Numbered from the stretch's first letter, positions 9,036 through 19,537 are shown. The stretch is 64,000 bases of DNA from Saccharomycopsis fibuligera x Saccharomycopsis cf. fibuligera (GCA_001936135.1 CP012811.1:992001-1056000); one strand, 5' to 3'. Translations and numbers: made by a program. Notes: generated by a model from the letters alone, not told the origin.

Positions 9036-12000
9036 TTAAAAGCTCAATTTTCCATTGTTGAACTTATCATCACTAAACTTCAAGCCCGCAACCAATTGTT
9101 TCAAATTAGCAACCACTTCTTCATTATTGACTTCCACTGGTGAAACTCCATTTCTATTGCCATCTGTTGTAGCGTTGTGAGAGTCTAACAAATTACTTCT
9201 AGAAACGACATTTTTCAAATCATGAACCCTCAAAGAGGAGTACTGGTTACCATTAACAACACCATTTGTTCCATTAATAGTATTATTATCAAAAAGGTTG
9301 TTCTTACCGCCAGTTCCGTTGAGTATTGCAAGCGAGCCAGTTAAATTACTAGATAAGATTGTATTGTTGTTGGTTAAGTTAGCCACGAGCCTGGAAGTGG
9401 ACAAAATGGATGCATTTTCTAAACCAGCACCGCCAGACGACGGATTTCCAAGCCCATTGGCGCTGTTAGTTGCAGTGTTCGTTGCTGTAGTGCCAGCTGT
9501 AGCAGCTCCGTTGCTACCGTTCTGTTGATTCAAATTACTATTACCGCTGGATAGGTTGCTGTACGGCAGATCATGATGTTTAGAGTGAGTACCAGCGAAA
9601 ACATCAACGATCCATTTAGAAGTGAATTTAGATTGATTGAAAAAACCGAGCAAATCTTCCTTTGTAAAAATCAAATCTTTTGAAGATATGTCAGCATCAT
9701 GTTGCTGTTGTTGTTGCTGGTTTTGAATTTCATGATGATTGAGGGGAATCTGAGTGTCCCAAATTCTTCCTTGGATTCTTGCTCTGACTTTGACGAAAAT
9801 TTCATTCAAAAATGCTTTAAATGGATCGTTCTCATCATTCAGAACTTCATCTTCCTTACATTTCAAATCCAAATACTCAACTGATTTTAATAATAAATTG
9901 TAGCCAAATGAATCCTTTAATACTTTTGGATTATTGGCATTGGCTTCGCTTGTAAGTTTATCGTCAGTTATTTGCCAATTCAAAAAATAGTCGAGTCCAT
10001 TGTAAATAAAATTGATTCCAAAAATTTCCAATATGAATGTCTTCACAATGAGAATATACTTGAGTAATTGAGCATCTTTGGTTTTTTGTTCTGGCGTGGT
10101 CAAAAAATTGAGAATGTTGTCAAAATTAGCAAGTAACTCATTTAAGAAGTTTGAAGTCATGTTGCTATTGAATATTAAGTTTGAATAGTTTGGAGTTTCT
10201 GTTTTGAATTTAGGCATATTGTGGTAATTAGTGATACTGCGACGAAGACTATCATAATCAAAGGAAAACTCATCACTTGATAGTAATTCAGTAATGTATT
10301 TTTCTTCTTCAAATCCTAATTGAATAGATAAAAGTTTTATGAGAATTTGATAAAACTGTAAAACTAGAGACTTATGGGTTTGCAAATTAGAGTATCTGTC
10401 ATTATTCAAATACAATGAAAAGCTCAACCATGTGCTTATGAAAACTGGTGAGTTTTGCTTGACTAATGCAAAAAGCTCTTGTTGATTTTTCTTGTTTGGA
10501 TCATTTGTGGTAAGCAATTGCTCGCCATAAATTTGAATTCCTTCATCCTCCTCCTCTTTGGCAATGCAATTGTCAAGAATTGTGTTAATATCAGCAAAAA
10601 GAGCTTGAATTTGATGGTCGACTTCTTCTGAGTGAGACTTTAAACCTATATTATAGGTAAAAGTTTCATTGATTCTAATAAGCAATTCTTCGATAATATC
10701 AGAAATCTGATCATGGTAGTAAATGTGCTTTGTCAAACTGCTAATACAACTGATATAGTTATTGGATAACAAATCATATACATCTCCACGAGCTGGATCA
10801 TTAGCTTTCCATTTTATCAAATTAGATTGTAAATTAACCAAATTTTTCAAAATATCTAAAACGGAAAGCCCAATCATGTTGACTTTAGAGTTTAGCAACC
10901 CTGAGATTATGTATGTGAGAGCAATTTGGTAATCCAATATTCTCACGTTAGGTAATGAATTTTGACTATTATTACTCATTTGCATTGGCGTAAAAGAGTT
11001 TGCGTTTGTCACACCTCCGCCAATTTTATTTCCGGTTGAAGAAACGGTTTCAAGATCACTCGCCTTCAAGAGCCTATTGATCAAAAATGTCAACACCAAA
11101 AATCGTAGCTGGACAGGTACCCAGTTTACTATAATTTGAATCAATAAGTTACTCCACTGATTCAAGCCTTCACCAGCGTGAGTATATATAAACGCGTTTA
11201 TCGATTTCAAGCTGCTATTCAACTCATAACTAACAGTGGTGCTGAAATAAGCTTTTAATGAATTTAATGCATCTTCAGCGCAATCAAGGTTAGTCCACTC
11301 GGTGTCTAGTTTGATATTGTCCTCAGTATTGTTGTCTGTTGAAGTGGCCGTATTACCTCCTGCAAGTGACCTGCTAATACTGACTGATCTTCTCAAAGTA
11401 GTGTTTGATTTCACCGATTGCAATCCCAAGTTACTCTCGTTTGCTTTGATGTTTGTATTTGTAGCTATGCGCTTATGTGTTCTTTGGTCAAGGTTTATCA
11501 ATTTTTCTGCTAAGTCGTCAATAGAAAAATTTTGATTCAAGATTGACAAAATCAAGTCAAACGATCTATTAACAAGATAATCGCCTTCCAAAGTAGTGCT
11601 CTGGCTAGCAGCTTTGGAAATTGGGTTATTTTTAGAAATATTGAAACCAACAATAGAACTTAAATATTTGGCAGCTTTGATAGAGAGAATTTGCCATTGA
11701 TTATTAGTAGTATCTGGATTCCCTTTTTTGTAATTTTTGTTTCCTAAGTCTAAAAATAGCTCGCAACTTTCAGTGAAATTGTTGACAAATTCACGATCAC
11801 CAATAAACAAGTTGTTATCCAAGTGATTGCAAAACACTTTAAACACTTTCAAAGCTAGTTGAGCGAGAATTAAGTCATTAGTCAGCAAAATTGACCTAAA
11901 TATAATCACAATATTATTAGCAAAAACATTCAAGTTGTCTGAGCATTTTTCAATCAAATTTTTGATAATTAAAAGAGAAACTTGAACGTTGCCGTATCTG

Positions 12001-12194
12001 GAGAAATGATGCAAATCGCTGATTGTTTTCTTTTCAATGAAATTACCAACCTTTTCGAGTTTTACTCTTCTAGTAGAGGCATAGTATAGCAAATAACTAA
12101 GTTCGGAGGAGTTTGGCTTTTTATCGATATCTCTTCCGGATGGATAGCACTGAAGTATCAACTTTTGATGCTTGGATTTAAGAAATTGCGGCAT
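9036..12194 (-). CDS. EFR3: Efr3, plasma-membrane anchor for the PI4-kinase Stt4 complex
   Basis: The N-terminus (KHQKLILQCYPSGRDIDKKP, then SSELSYLLYYASTRRVKLEKV) is the Efr3 signature, followed by a long helical-repeat region. Efr3 recruits the PI4-kinase complex (Stt4 with Ypp1) to the plasma membrane, where PI4P is made. The cysteine in QCYP is in the basic N-terminal patch used for membrane attachment. The last 250 residues are Asn/Gly/Ser/Thr-rich and likely disordered. I place the start at 12194 (MPQFLKSKHQKL). An in-frame ATG at 12245 would add 17 hydrophobic residues not seen in the S. cerevisiae protein. With that start the product is 1052 residues, larger than S. cerevisiae Efr3 because of the low-complexity inserts. 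Confidence 0.88.
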   Translation of the reverse strand: MPQFLKSKHQKLILQCYPSGRDIDKKPNSSELSYLLYYASTRRVKLEKVGNFIEKKTISDLHHFSRYGNVQVSLLIIKNLIEKCSDNLNVFANNIVIIFRSILLTNDLILAQLALKVFKVFCNHLDNNLFIGDREFVNNFTESCELFLDLGNKNYKKGNPDTTNNQWQILSIKAAKYLSSIVGFNISKNNPISKAASQSTTLEGDYLVNRSFDLILSILNQNFSIDDLAEKLINLDQRTHKRIATNTNIKANESNLGLQSVKSNTTLRRSVSISRSLAGGNTATSTDNNTEDNIKLDTEWTNLDCAEDALNSLKAYFSTTVSYELNSSLKSINAFIYTHAGEGLNQWSNLLIQIIVNWVPVQLRFLVLTFLINRLLKASDLETVSSTGNKIGGGVTNANSFTPMQMSNNSQNSLPNVRILDYQIALTYIISGLLNSKVNMIGLSVLDILKNLVNLQSNLIKWKANDPARGDVYDLLSNNYISCISSLTKHIYYHDQISDIIEELLIRINETFTYNIGLKSHSEEVDHQIQALFADINTILDNCIAKEEEDEGIQIYGEQLLTTNDPNKKNQQELFALVKQNSPVFISTWLSFSLYLNNDRYSNLQTHKSLVLQFYQILIKLLSIQLGFEEEKYITELLSSDEFSFDYDSLRRSITNYHNMPKFKTETPNYSNLIFNSNMTSNFLNELLANFDNILNFLTTPEQKTKDAQLLKYILIVKTFILEIFGINFIYNGLDYFLNWQITDDKLTSEANANNPKVLKDSFGYNLLLKSVEYLDLKCKEDEVLNDENDPFKAFLNEIFVKVRARIQGRIWDTQIPLNHHEIQNQQQQQQHDADISSKDLIFTKEDLLGFFNQSKFTSKWIVDVFAGTHSKHHDLPYSNLSSGNSNLNQQNGSNGAATAGTTATNTATNSANGLGNPSSGGAGLENASILSTSRLVANLTNNNTILSSNLTGSLAILNGTGGKNNLFDNNTINGTNGVVNGNQYSSLRVHDLKNVVSRSNLLDSHNATTDGNRNGVSPVEVNNEEVVANLKQLVAGLKFSDDKFNNGKLSF

Positions 12195-13266
12195 GATTTG
12201 CAAATTCTTGAGTGCTATTGCTATTGCAAATAGTGAAGACAACAATTTTTCTGGAGGAGTTCGATTCTAAGTATTAAGCGTTGAAAATATTGAAGCTCTA
12301 TCACTTCTTTATTATAAGAATATAATAAAAAAAACTCTGTGACTATTATAAGACTAATTTGTTTGGTTTTAGCGATTTACTGAAAAGAAACAATCAACAA
12401 ACAAACCGCAAGACGAGAAGTAGTACAGCGCATAATATTTTTGATTTCTACCCATTCGCTGAAAGCGGAGGAAAAACGAGAAAAAAGGAACCCGCGATAT
12501 TCTGGTTACGCGAGAGCCCGTACCGCCTTTACAAGGACAGACACAGGCCCTGCCAAAGACTTACACCTATAAGCTAGTATGAAATGTCATAGCATTGACA
12601 AATACATAGCGGTTAAAATTTTGTCTAAGCGACTGTTGTTGTCTAATATGCCTTCTGTATACTACTTGAAGCGAGTTTGACTAGAACACTACGAAAAAAA
12701 CTAAACGCACCTTCAACACATAGCGCATAAATATGCACAGATCATATTAATTACGCATATGTTAGCGTCAATATACACCTTTATACACATACCTACATAA
12801 AACATGCATGTGCTAAATAGGTCTGAAGTACATTAACTGAAAAACTCAACATGTCCAGCAACCTTATTTTCCAGTCCACCTGCCGGGCTCACCTTGCTTA
12901 AAAAACTCGGAAAGTAGCCAATAGATGAGCCGAGCTTTTTTATGTTGAAGTGAAGAATCCATTCCAAGTCCCTGTTTTCTGCCACATGTGGCACTGTATA
13001 CCACAGTTTCATTGCAATCTTTTCTTAGGCGTTATGCCCGCTGGTTGAAACATCTTGTAGCTGTCGAGTATATATGGCGCAGAAATCCTCACGTAGAAGC
13101 TTCTGGCTTTACACTGTCAAGTTCACAAAGACTTCGTTAAGCCTTATTCTTCAAAACGGTATGATAAAATTGATACTCGCGCCCTAGAACATATTGCAGT
13201 TTTACAATACTAACCTTGAATCTAGGAAACAGACCACTATCTTGTGATGCCCTACCCCAAATCAAA
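12195..13266. other. Divergent intergenic region between EFR3 and the PIR pseudogene
   Basis: 1.07 kb with no supported gene. The EFR3-proximal half is AT-rich; 12900-13200 is more mixed in composition, as expected of an upstream regulatory region of a cell-wall gene. I recognise no specific site. Confidence 0.5.
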
Positions 13267-14359
13267 ATGCATATGAGATTAATTATTGTGGTAGTTATTC
13301 CATTACTTTCCAAGTTTGTCTTTTCAAGTTATATCCCAGAGGAATCTTCTGTTTGGACAACCCTCACTTCAACCACCACCTTGTCCGATATTCAGACAAA
13401 TTACCCAACATCGTTCGGCATCGCAATTGTACCAATAAGCTCCAGTGAATCTGACTCGTATGATACCAGAGACATTGTTAAAAGAGATAGTGCTGCTTTA
13501 ATTGAGCAACCAGTTACTCAAATAGTACAAAATCCAGGGACCAACTACTCAAACTTCTCTCGTCATCTTAAAGCAAACTTTTATTCCAAGTCCAAGTATC
13601 ACCTCAGGATCAACTGAAACAGTTTCGATGACCAGATTCTCCACCATAGAAGCGGATTGCAATGTATGTACCATTGAACATAGAGTATTAACTTTATATG
13701 ACTCTCAGGCTGCCGAGCCTAGCACCACCTCTTCGGAAGAGAACTTGGTCTCCACTAGCGGAGAATGTGCGCCATATACTACTTTCACCACCACTGTGCT
13801 TGGTTCCTTCTATCTTGTAGAATCATCTCTTCCAGGTTGTACAGATGATAAAACTTTTTCAGCACGTAGCATCAGCAGCAGTATTGAATTCTATGAAACT
13901 GACAGTGGTGAAGACTTCACCAGTATAAATCCAACCATTAATACCTTCCAAAAGTCATCAATTCATTCAACGTTGGCAACTCTGACCACATCCAGTTATT
14001 CCGATTCAAGTATTTCAACTTCATCTGCCCCGCGTGTTGCGAATATTGGTGCAGATTCTTCCTGCAAGAAAGATGGAACAGAGATATTAACTTTAAAAGA
14101 CTCCATTTTGAAAGACTTTTCCAACAGAATTGGCTCTATTGTGGCAAACAGACAGTTTCAATTTGATGGTCCAACTCCACAAGCCGGTGCAATTATTGCT
14201 GTTGGATGAGGTATCTGCAACAGTGGCAAACTAGCTCTTGGTAACAGTACTGTGTTTTACCAATGCCTTTCTGGCACTTTTTACAATTTATATGACCAGC
14301 ACATTGGGGATCAATGTTCCTCAGTTTACTTGGACATTGTCGAGTTGACTGATTGCTAA
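13267..14359 (+). pseudogene. PIR-type cell-wall protein pseudogene
   Basis: The ATG at 13267 begins a signal peptide (MHMRLIIVVVIPLLSKFVFS), followed by a mature start like that of Candida Pir proteins (VWTTLTSTTTLSDIQTNYPT and FGIAIVPIS) and a Kex2-type site (VKRD). The frame then shifts by one somewhere near 13540-13600 and continues in the second frame. The C-terminal domain is clearly [29 protein letters not shown], then CX16C and CX12C spacing, ending at a TAA at 14357. A TGA at 14207 replaces the tryptophan codon expected after GAIIAVG. One frameshift and one nonsense change in the most conserved domain argue for a pseudogene over a sequencing slip. The usual QIGDGQ repeats are missing or worn (one VTQIVQ). 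Pir proteins are linked to beta-1,3-glucan and strengthen the wall. Confidence 0.85.
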
Positions 14360-15089
14360 TTCAAATTTTTTAAACTTATTTTGAGAATCTTTTTAAAAAT
14401 TTTATTTCTCATCCTGTTTTATTTTCTTTTTCTAAATTTTTTTTTGCATTTGTCGTTATTCGTTACCTTGCATAATCATGTTATTATAATATTGTAAACT
14501 AGTTTCTTATTGTACCTTTAATACATGTCCTTAGGTTTGCCTCTAACTGAAACAAAAACTACGTTATTCTTTATTGTCCGGAAACTGGTATTACTGTACG
14601 AATGTGCTAAGCGTCCTCAACAACCTTAAGTTTTTATCATTTCAAAGGCCGATACTAGTGAGCAAACCTTTTCGATGTAAACGGTTGCTTTGTAGGTAAA
14701 TAGGCTACATTAATTGATATAATGCTTCTAGTATAGCAAAGTAATCTACAATTTCTACATCTTACTACATCTTACTACATTTTACTACATCTTAATTTCG
14801 AATAAAGTAATTAATTCAAAAATATTTATTTGTCAAAAAAAAATTAGTTATAACCCTAAAATCAAAAGCACTCAAAAGAAGCACAAAAATAGCAAGAAAA
14901 TTCAAGTTTTCAAAAATGATTTGCATTAAAATTTGAAATAAAGAGCTTATATTGTAAAGTGAGTAGTAGGGTATAAAAGTAAAATAAGGCACATTTCTCA
15001 AAAGGGGGCTTCATCTAAAATTTAGTATGGCTCGTGATTTTATAACACTAAAAAAAGTCAATTTAGTGCCTTTTCTGTCTCGTAAACTC
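14360..15089. other. Intergenic region, 0.73 kb, with a short tandem repeat
   Basis: Contains about three tandem copies of a CTTACTACAT unit near 14759-14793. Otherwise AT-rich and featureless. Confidence 0.6.
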
Positions 15090-15713
15090 TTATAACTTAG
15101 CATTAGCATCATCATGAGAAGCAATTTGAATTTTTCTGACGTTTTCCTTATCCTTCTTAGTTTCGACTTTTGGCACAGTGATTGTTAAAATTCCGTTCCT
15201 GTAACCTGCATCGATTTTTTCTCCATCAATTGCAGCATCGCTACCAAATCTAACTCTTCTTTCAAAGTAGCCAGATCTCAACTCCTTGTAATGTCTGCCT
15301 TTCACATTGTTTTCTTCGTTAATTTCTGGAACATTGCCGCTAATGATGAGCTCTTTATTATCATCATTGAAGTCCACATTGATTTGGTCTCTTGGAACTC
15401 CAGGAATAGATGCATGAAGCTCATATTTTTCTTCTTTTTCAATCAAGTCAAGTGGTGGAACAATATCAAAATTTGGCTTAAAGATAGAGTCATTAACCAA
15501 AGATTTGAAAAGCGAGTTGTTGCTTGTTCTGTTTTGTTCTGGGTTTCTTCTAGCAACGGATTTGTTAAAATCATCTTTTTGGTTTGAGTCTTGTTGCGAT
15601 TTGCTGCCTAGTAGTCTTGGAGAGACTCTAATTGCATTGTCAATAGGGTCAAAAAAGTCTCTATCAAAGGCATCGTAGAAGTCCCAGAATGGGGAGCTGT
15701 TGAAAAAAGCCAT
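15090..15713 (-). CDS. Small heat-shock protein (Hsp20/alpha-crystallin family)
   Basis: The 207-residue protein has an aromatic N-terminal arm (FFNSSPFWDFYDAFDRDFF), an alpha-crystallin domain at about residues 84-182 ending with the family hallmark GYRNGILTITVPK, and a short charged C-terminal tail. These proteins form oligomers that hold unfolding proteins in a refoldable state, usually in the cytosol. The similarity is to S. cerevisiae Hsp26 and the Candida Hsp21/Hsp20 group; I cannot separate these by eye. The upstream region has a heat-shock element, an AGGGG stress element and a TATA box, which supports a stress-induced gene. Confidence 0.92.
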   Translation of the reverse strand: MAFFNSSPFWDFYDAFDRDFFDPIDNAIRVSPRLLGSKSQQDSNQKDDFNKSVARRNPEQNRTSNNSLFKSLVNDSIFKPNFDIVPPLDLIEKEEKYELHASIPGVPRDQINVDFNDDNKELIISGNVPEINEENNVKGRHYKELRSGYFERRVRFGSDAAIDGEKIDAGYRNGILTITVPKVETKKDKENVRKIQIASHDDANAKL

Positions 15714-15852
15714 TATGATAGTATAAGTAGTTGTAGTTGCAGATGTAAATGTAAATGTAGTCTAGTGAAAAAAAAAAAAAATCTATTTCACAGAGTAGAA
15801 TGTGAGTTGATTAGTTATCTAAAGGATTCTGGTGAGGGAGTTGATGGGACCC

Positions 15853-15859
15853 TTATATA
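15853..15859 (-). promoter_or_regulatory. TATA box of the small heat-shock gene
   Basis: TATATAA on the minus strand, about 140 bp upstream of the ATG, downstream of the heat-shock element. The spacing is normal for a yeast stress gene. Confidence 0.55.
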
Positions 15860-15931
15860 CTTCTATTTCCCTGCATTTATTGACACTGTCAAACTTGGCA
15901 GCAGTCATGCTGGGAGGAAGCTCCGAGAACT

Positions 15932-15949
15932 GTCTGGAATTTTCTAGCA
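15932..15949 (-). promoter_or_regulatory. Heat-shock element
   Basis: GAATTTTC (15937-15944) gives two perfectly spaced inverted nGAAn units, with degenerate flanking units on either side, about 220 bp upstream of the Hsp20 start. An AGGGG stress element (CCCCT on the plus strand, 16014-16018) lies further out. This fits Hsf1 control. Confidence 0.6.
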
Positions 15950-16862
15950 CCTGCATAGGACCCGCATTTTTGGTACGTTAAACAGCGATGTTGGTGCATC
16001 TCACCACATTTATCCCCTTTGATGGAAGGCGCCGGAGACGGATAGAAAGTGCGGCTTCACATAGCAATTAAGGGAAAGCAACAAAAAAGTTTCCATTTAT
16101 TTCTATGGCACGATTCCTTGCAAACTTTGGCTTTATAATGAGTTCACACAGTTGTGCATGGAAGCTTCTGCCGGTTTCCCGCCATAGCCGCAAAACTGTC
16201 ATCAAATCAAACCGTTCTCTTTTTTCAATTAAACGTGAACTTGATACAGCTAGCATGTACATAGAGACATACACAGTTAAAAGAAATCCAAATAATATCC
16301 TTGGATAATTGCGTGGCACTGGAATAGGCGGAAGTTTAGTTAATTGGATGGGTGCACAAGGGTTAGCCTCAAAATTAACCGAAATATTATGCTGTCACAG
16401 TCGAAAATCCCTCTTTTTTTTTCCTATTTTTCTTCAAAATTATAAAGTAGAGGTAAAATAAACAAGATTTTTTAAACAATCAAACATACGCAAAATAAGA
16501 AAGCTATTATTTTGTAATTTTTGGGATAACTGTGAGAGCAGAATGGGTTTTAAAAACAAAGCATGATTGTGATATATTTGAGCCATAATCACTCCGGCAT
16601 TTAGCAGTCAGCCTTTTTTTCAAGAAAAAAAGTGCCGATAACTTAATTTCTATAGGCAGATATTCTTCATTTTTCATCCTTCTTTTGCTTGAACTCAGAT
16701 GTGCAGCTCTTAGGAAAAGTTAGACAAGTTTTTTGAAACTTGTATCTTAGCCGAATCACCTTACAGCATGTCATCAAACATGTCATCAAACTTAATATGA
16801 AAAGAGAAAAAAACATTGAAATACATAGTTGCAGTATGCAAATAAATACATAAAAAAGTTGT

Positions 16863-18980
16863 TTAATCATTGTGACGAAGCAATTTTACAATCTCTTCTC
16901 TTCGATTGAAAAAATTGAACTTGATAATTTTCATAGATCCATTATTATCAGTAGGAGCCATATTCATCTTTTTAGATAACAAATCATTAGCATTACTTGC
17001 TCTATCTTTAAACTCCAAAAGTTGATAATATTCATTCGGTAGTTTTGTATTCATTATCTTGAGCAATTCAAAAGCCAGCTGCATGCTAATTATGTTTGCT
17101 CTAGAAGTAAAACTGTCAACAATTTTTCGAGTCACTTGGCGGGCAGTTAGTGATTTTGCGGAGCTGGTAGTGTTCAAATTATATAATATTTCAAATACCA
17201 TCAAAAGCTCATCCGTTATTTTTTCTGTTGATTTGCCACTAACATTGTTGTTTTGTTGCGCATTAAATTCTTTTTGCTTTTTGGCCTGGGCTTCTTTGAG
17301 CTTGATTCGATCCAAAAGTGAAAGCTTCTTGCCAGAATTTTGATTTGCAACATCTGTTTGCAAAGCGGTGATTGTGGATTTTGCCCTGTTTGTATTTTTC
17401 ACAATTTTGTTAAGGGATTTTTGCGGCTTAGCCAAAGATGCCTTTAAATTTGTGGTTTTTTCTTGACTACTGCTGTTGATAAAAGCTTCATTGGAAGGTT
17501 GTATATTTTTGACATTATCAACAATAGGTAAATTCTCATAAACTTCATTAGCATATTTTAAAATGACATTCATCTGTAACTTATGCCGTTCAATAAAATC
17601 ATCGACTTTTTGGGCAAATTTAACTTTTCGTTCCGATAATTTTTTAGCAAAATTTTCCATTTCTGATTGAGCAAGGCCAATTAACAAATCATTACTGTTC
17701 TGAACTTTAAAAATTTCAAAACTTTCTGGATACAAAAATTTAATTTTCAAAATATCTAGTAGTAGCACATCCTTGCCCAAAATTTTGGTTAAATTCGGAA
17801 TAAACTGTTTGGTAAGACTTGGTAAATTAGAATGACTCATGAAGTAAATGTAAACAATATTATCCAAGTTTGCAAAAATCTTCACAAGAAACTTTAAATT
17901 ACTTTGCACCTTCTCGTCCTGGAAAACTTTGAATTTGAGAAGCCCTTTTTCCACCACTTTTTTCTTTTCTCGCAAGGGTTCTGATAGTTTTTCAAGCTTC
18001 TGATGTGACACAAAGGAATATGCGAGTATGTTTCCTATAGTTTCGTTGGGGTCATAAACAGACAAGTATGGATCTAAATTTATATCAAAGCATGCATACT
18101 GTAAATCAGAGTCCTTGATTTCAAGATAATCAATATGATTATTGACATAACCCACAACAAACTCCTGACCTTTTGAAAGACTGGTGGTATTATAATTTCT
18201 ATTTTTATACTGGTTGGGATTAGCACTGGTGCGATCCCTCAAATTGTTAACTTTAGATATTCTTTGTTGTATCTGTTTATCATAGTTGAGTCTATTAAAA
18301 TTTGGGTAAATTGATTCCATACTTTCGTGGATGGATAGATCCAAATTCAACAAAGACGAATACGATATCACCGTAGAAGAAAATTTGGAACCCTCAGGCG
18401 CGGTAATTTCAAGTATATTCGAAAATAGCAATCCTTTAGATACTATTTCTAGCATTTTTCCCACTGATAATATCAAACATGGCTCATTAATGACTATTGG
18501 ATCCTTTTCAGTGATGCAAGTAATGCGGCTTCCCTTGCATGCTTTCGTCACTGCAATGAAATTCCAGTCGTTATAATGGTTTCGCTGTCTAGTATGGCCA
18601 TTTGATGCAGTCATGTAATGGTCATGGTTGCTCATGTATTGATTGAAGAAGCTGTAACTCAAATCGAACGATTTTGCAACCATAGAAGTTAATGTCAGCG
18701 AAATGTTTTGCATACTTTTAGCCAACAGTTTCAAAGGCACACATGATGATTCGTCACCATTTAGCAGTAGCAACTCCTCGTATTTGTGCTTTCCATCATT
18801 GGAGCCAATATGTAAGCGAAAGGGTGAATCGTTATTCGTATCTAAAATAAGTTCATCTTGAAGTATATCGGTGCCGCCTTGCTCAATCAATGTCTGCCAA
18901 TTTGTTAGCACGACAAACCCATTACTTACCAAAGTTTGTGACAAAACCCGTGGACTATGATCAGCAATATTCACATACAT
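16863..18980 (-). CDS. CDT1: DNA replication licensing factor Cdt1
   Basis: The 705-residue protein aligns by eye with S. cerevisiae Tah11/Cdt1. The N-terminal third has the inactive dioxygenase-like fold (an IDEP-like start INEPCLILSVGKMLEIVSKG). After a disordered linker there is LSLLDRIKLKEAQAKKQKEF, which corresponds to NLMDRLRERERR in yeast. The C-terminus is a winged-helix domain (LLMVFEILYNLNT, then TRKIVDSF and FELLKIMNTKLP). Cdt1 escorts the Mcm2-7 hexamer to ORC-Cdc6 in G1. The C-terminal winged helix is the Mcm-binding part. The ATG at 18980 is the only sensible start. CDC6 lies 4 kb away on the same strand. Confidence 0.85.
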   Translation of the reverse strand: MYVNIADHSPRVLSQTLVSNGFVVLTNWQTLIEQGGTDILQDELILDTNNDSPFRLHIGSNDGKHKYEELLLLNGDESSCVPLKLLAKSMQNISLTLTSMVAKSFDLSYSFFNQYMSNHDHYMTASNGHTRQRNHYNDWNFIAVTKACKGSRITCITEKDPIVINEPCLILSVGKMLEIVSKGLLFSNILEITAPEGSKFSSTVISYSSLLNLDLSIHESMESIYPNFNRLNYDKQIQQRISKVNNLRDRTSANPNQYKNRNYNTTSLSKGQEFVVGYVNNHIDYLEIKDSDLQYACFDINLDPYLSVYDPNETIGNILAYSFVSHQKLEKLSEPLREKKKVVEKGLLKFKVFQDEKVQSNLKFLVKIFANLDNIVYIYFMSHSNLPSLTKQFIPNLTKILGKDVLLLDILKIKFLYPESFEIFKVQNSNDLLIGLAQSEMENFAKKLSERKVKFAQKVDDFIERHKLQMNVILKYANEVYENLPIVDNVKNIQPSNEAFINSSSQEKTTNLKASLAKPQKSLNKIVKNTNRAKSTITALQTDVANQNSGKKLSLLDRIKLKEAQAKKQKEFNAQQNNNVSGKSTEKITDELLMVFEILYNLNTTSSAKSLTARQVTRKIVDSFTSRANIISMQLAFELLKIMNTKLPNEYYQLLEFKDRASNANDLLSKKMNMAPTDNNGSMKIIKFNFFNRREEIVKLLRHND

Positions 18981-19057
18981 CAGGCCACCTGCTTTTCAAA
19001 TAAGATATATTTGTACGTTGAAAAAGGTGCTGGGAATTATTGAAAACCGAGTAATGA

Positions 19058-19110
19058 TTTTTTTTTCATACACAAGATCGATTTATGTTCTATATATAAA
19101 TGAGAAAACC
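19058..19110 (-). repeat. Dispersed A-tailed repeat, copy 4 (3' end only)
   Basis: Read on the minus strand: TTTTCTCATTTATATATAG, then CATAAATCGATCTTG and nine A. It matches the last 50 bp of the copies at 3537 and 26236 and appears to be cut off at its 5' side. It lies about 90 bp from the 3' end of the tRNA-Ile gene. Confidence 0.5.
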
Positions 19111-19198
19111 TGTTTACCTTAAGTGATTCCAAAAAACAAAAAAAAACAATGTTACCGCATTAATGGTATATAAACTCAAAAAGAAAGGAAAAATAAAA

Positions 19199-19294
19199 TG
19201 GTCCCTAGCAGGATCGAACTGCTGATCTTGGCGTAACATTGCCTATGAAGACTTTATATTAGCACCACGCCTTAACCAACTGGGCCAAGGGACC
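19199..19294 (-). tRNA. tRNA-Ile(AAU) with a 22-nt intron
   Basis: On the minus strand: acceptor GGTCCCT/AGGGACC, D arm with CCCAGTTGGTTAAGG, anticodon stem TGGTG/CGCCA, T loop TTCGATC, discriminator A. Bases around the anticodon (CTAATA, then A before CGCCA) give the loop CTAATAA with anticodon AAT once an intron of about 22 nt is removed. The body closely matches yeast tRNA-Ile(AAU). The S. cerevisiae AAU isoacceptor has no intron, so the intron is of note. Confidence 0.9.
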
Positions 19295-19537
19295 AAATTT
19301 TGTACCCTGTTTCCTTTGGAGTGTGTAATAACAGAATGAGAGTTGCAAAAAACTTAGTCATCAAGAGCGCACTTGATTACAAATATCTTGGAAGTTTGCA
19401 CGTGTACTCCAAAAGTGTGGTTCTAATGCTCCTTAATTCCCAAATGTGATAAAGGCAAAACAATCAACATCATCTCATCGCGGCTGTTAGTGACTAGGCA
19501 CCAGAAAACCAACTTATCACTGTACAATGCTCCAGAT

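Larger units (their letters stand above)
15714..16862. other. Intergenic region upstream of the small heat-shock gene
   Basis: 1.15 kb. The first 310 bp hold the heat-shock promoter elements listed separately. Beyond about 16100 it contains only overlapping short frames without an ATG start or recognisable domain, and leads to the 3' end of CDT1. Confidence 0.6.

Noticed and set aside
12195-12245. 17-residue N-terminal extension of EFR3
   Set aside because: It starts with an ATG, but the residues are hydrophobic and not found in Efr3; the internal ATG matches the family start. Not excluded.
13216-13266. Upstream extension of the PIR frame
   Set aside because: Starts with TTG; the ATG at 13267 opens directly on a signal peptide.
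13540-13630. Intron to explain the PIR frame change
   Set aside because: No GTATGT donor or TACTAAC branch is seen there, and the downstream TGA at 14207 would still interrupt the gene.
16068-16319. 83-codon minus-strand frame near the Hsp20 promoter
   Set aside because: Starts with GTG, has no domain, and lies in an intergenic region with overlapping frames on both strands.
19490-19537. N-terminal extension of ATG14
   Set aside because: Begins with GTG; the ATG at 19538 gives the family-type cysteine-rich start.
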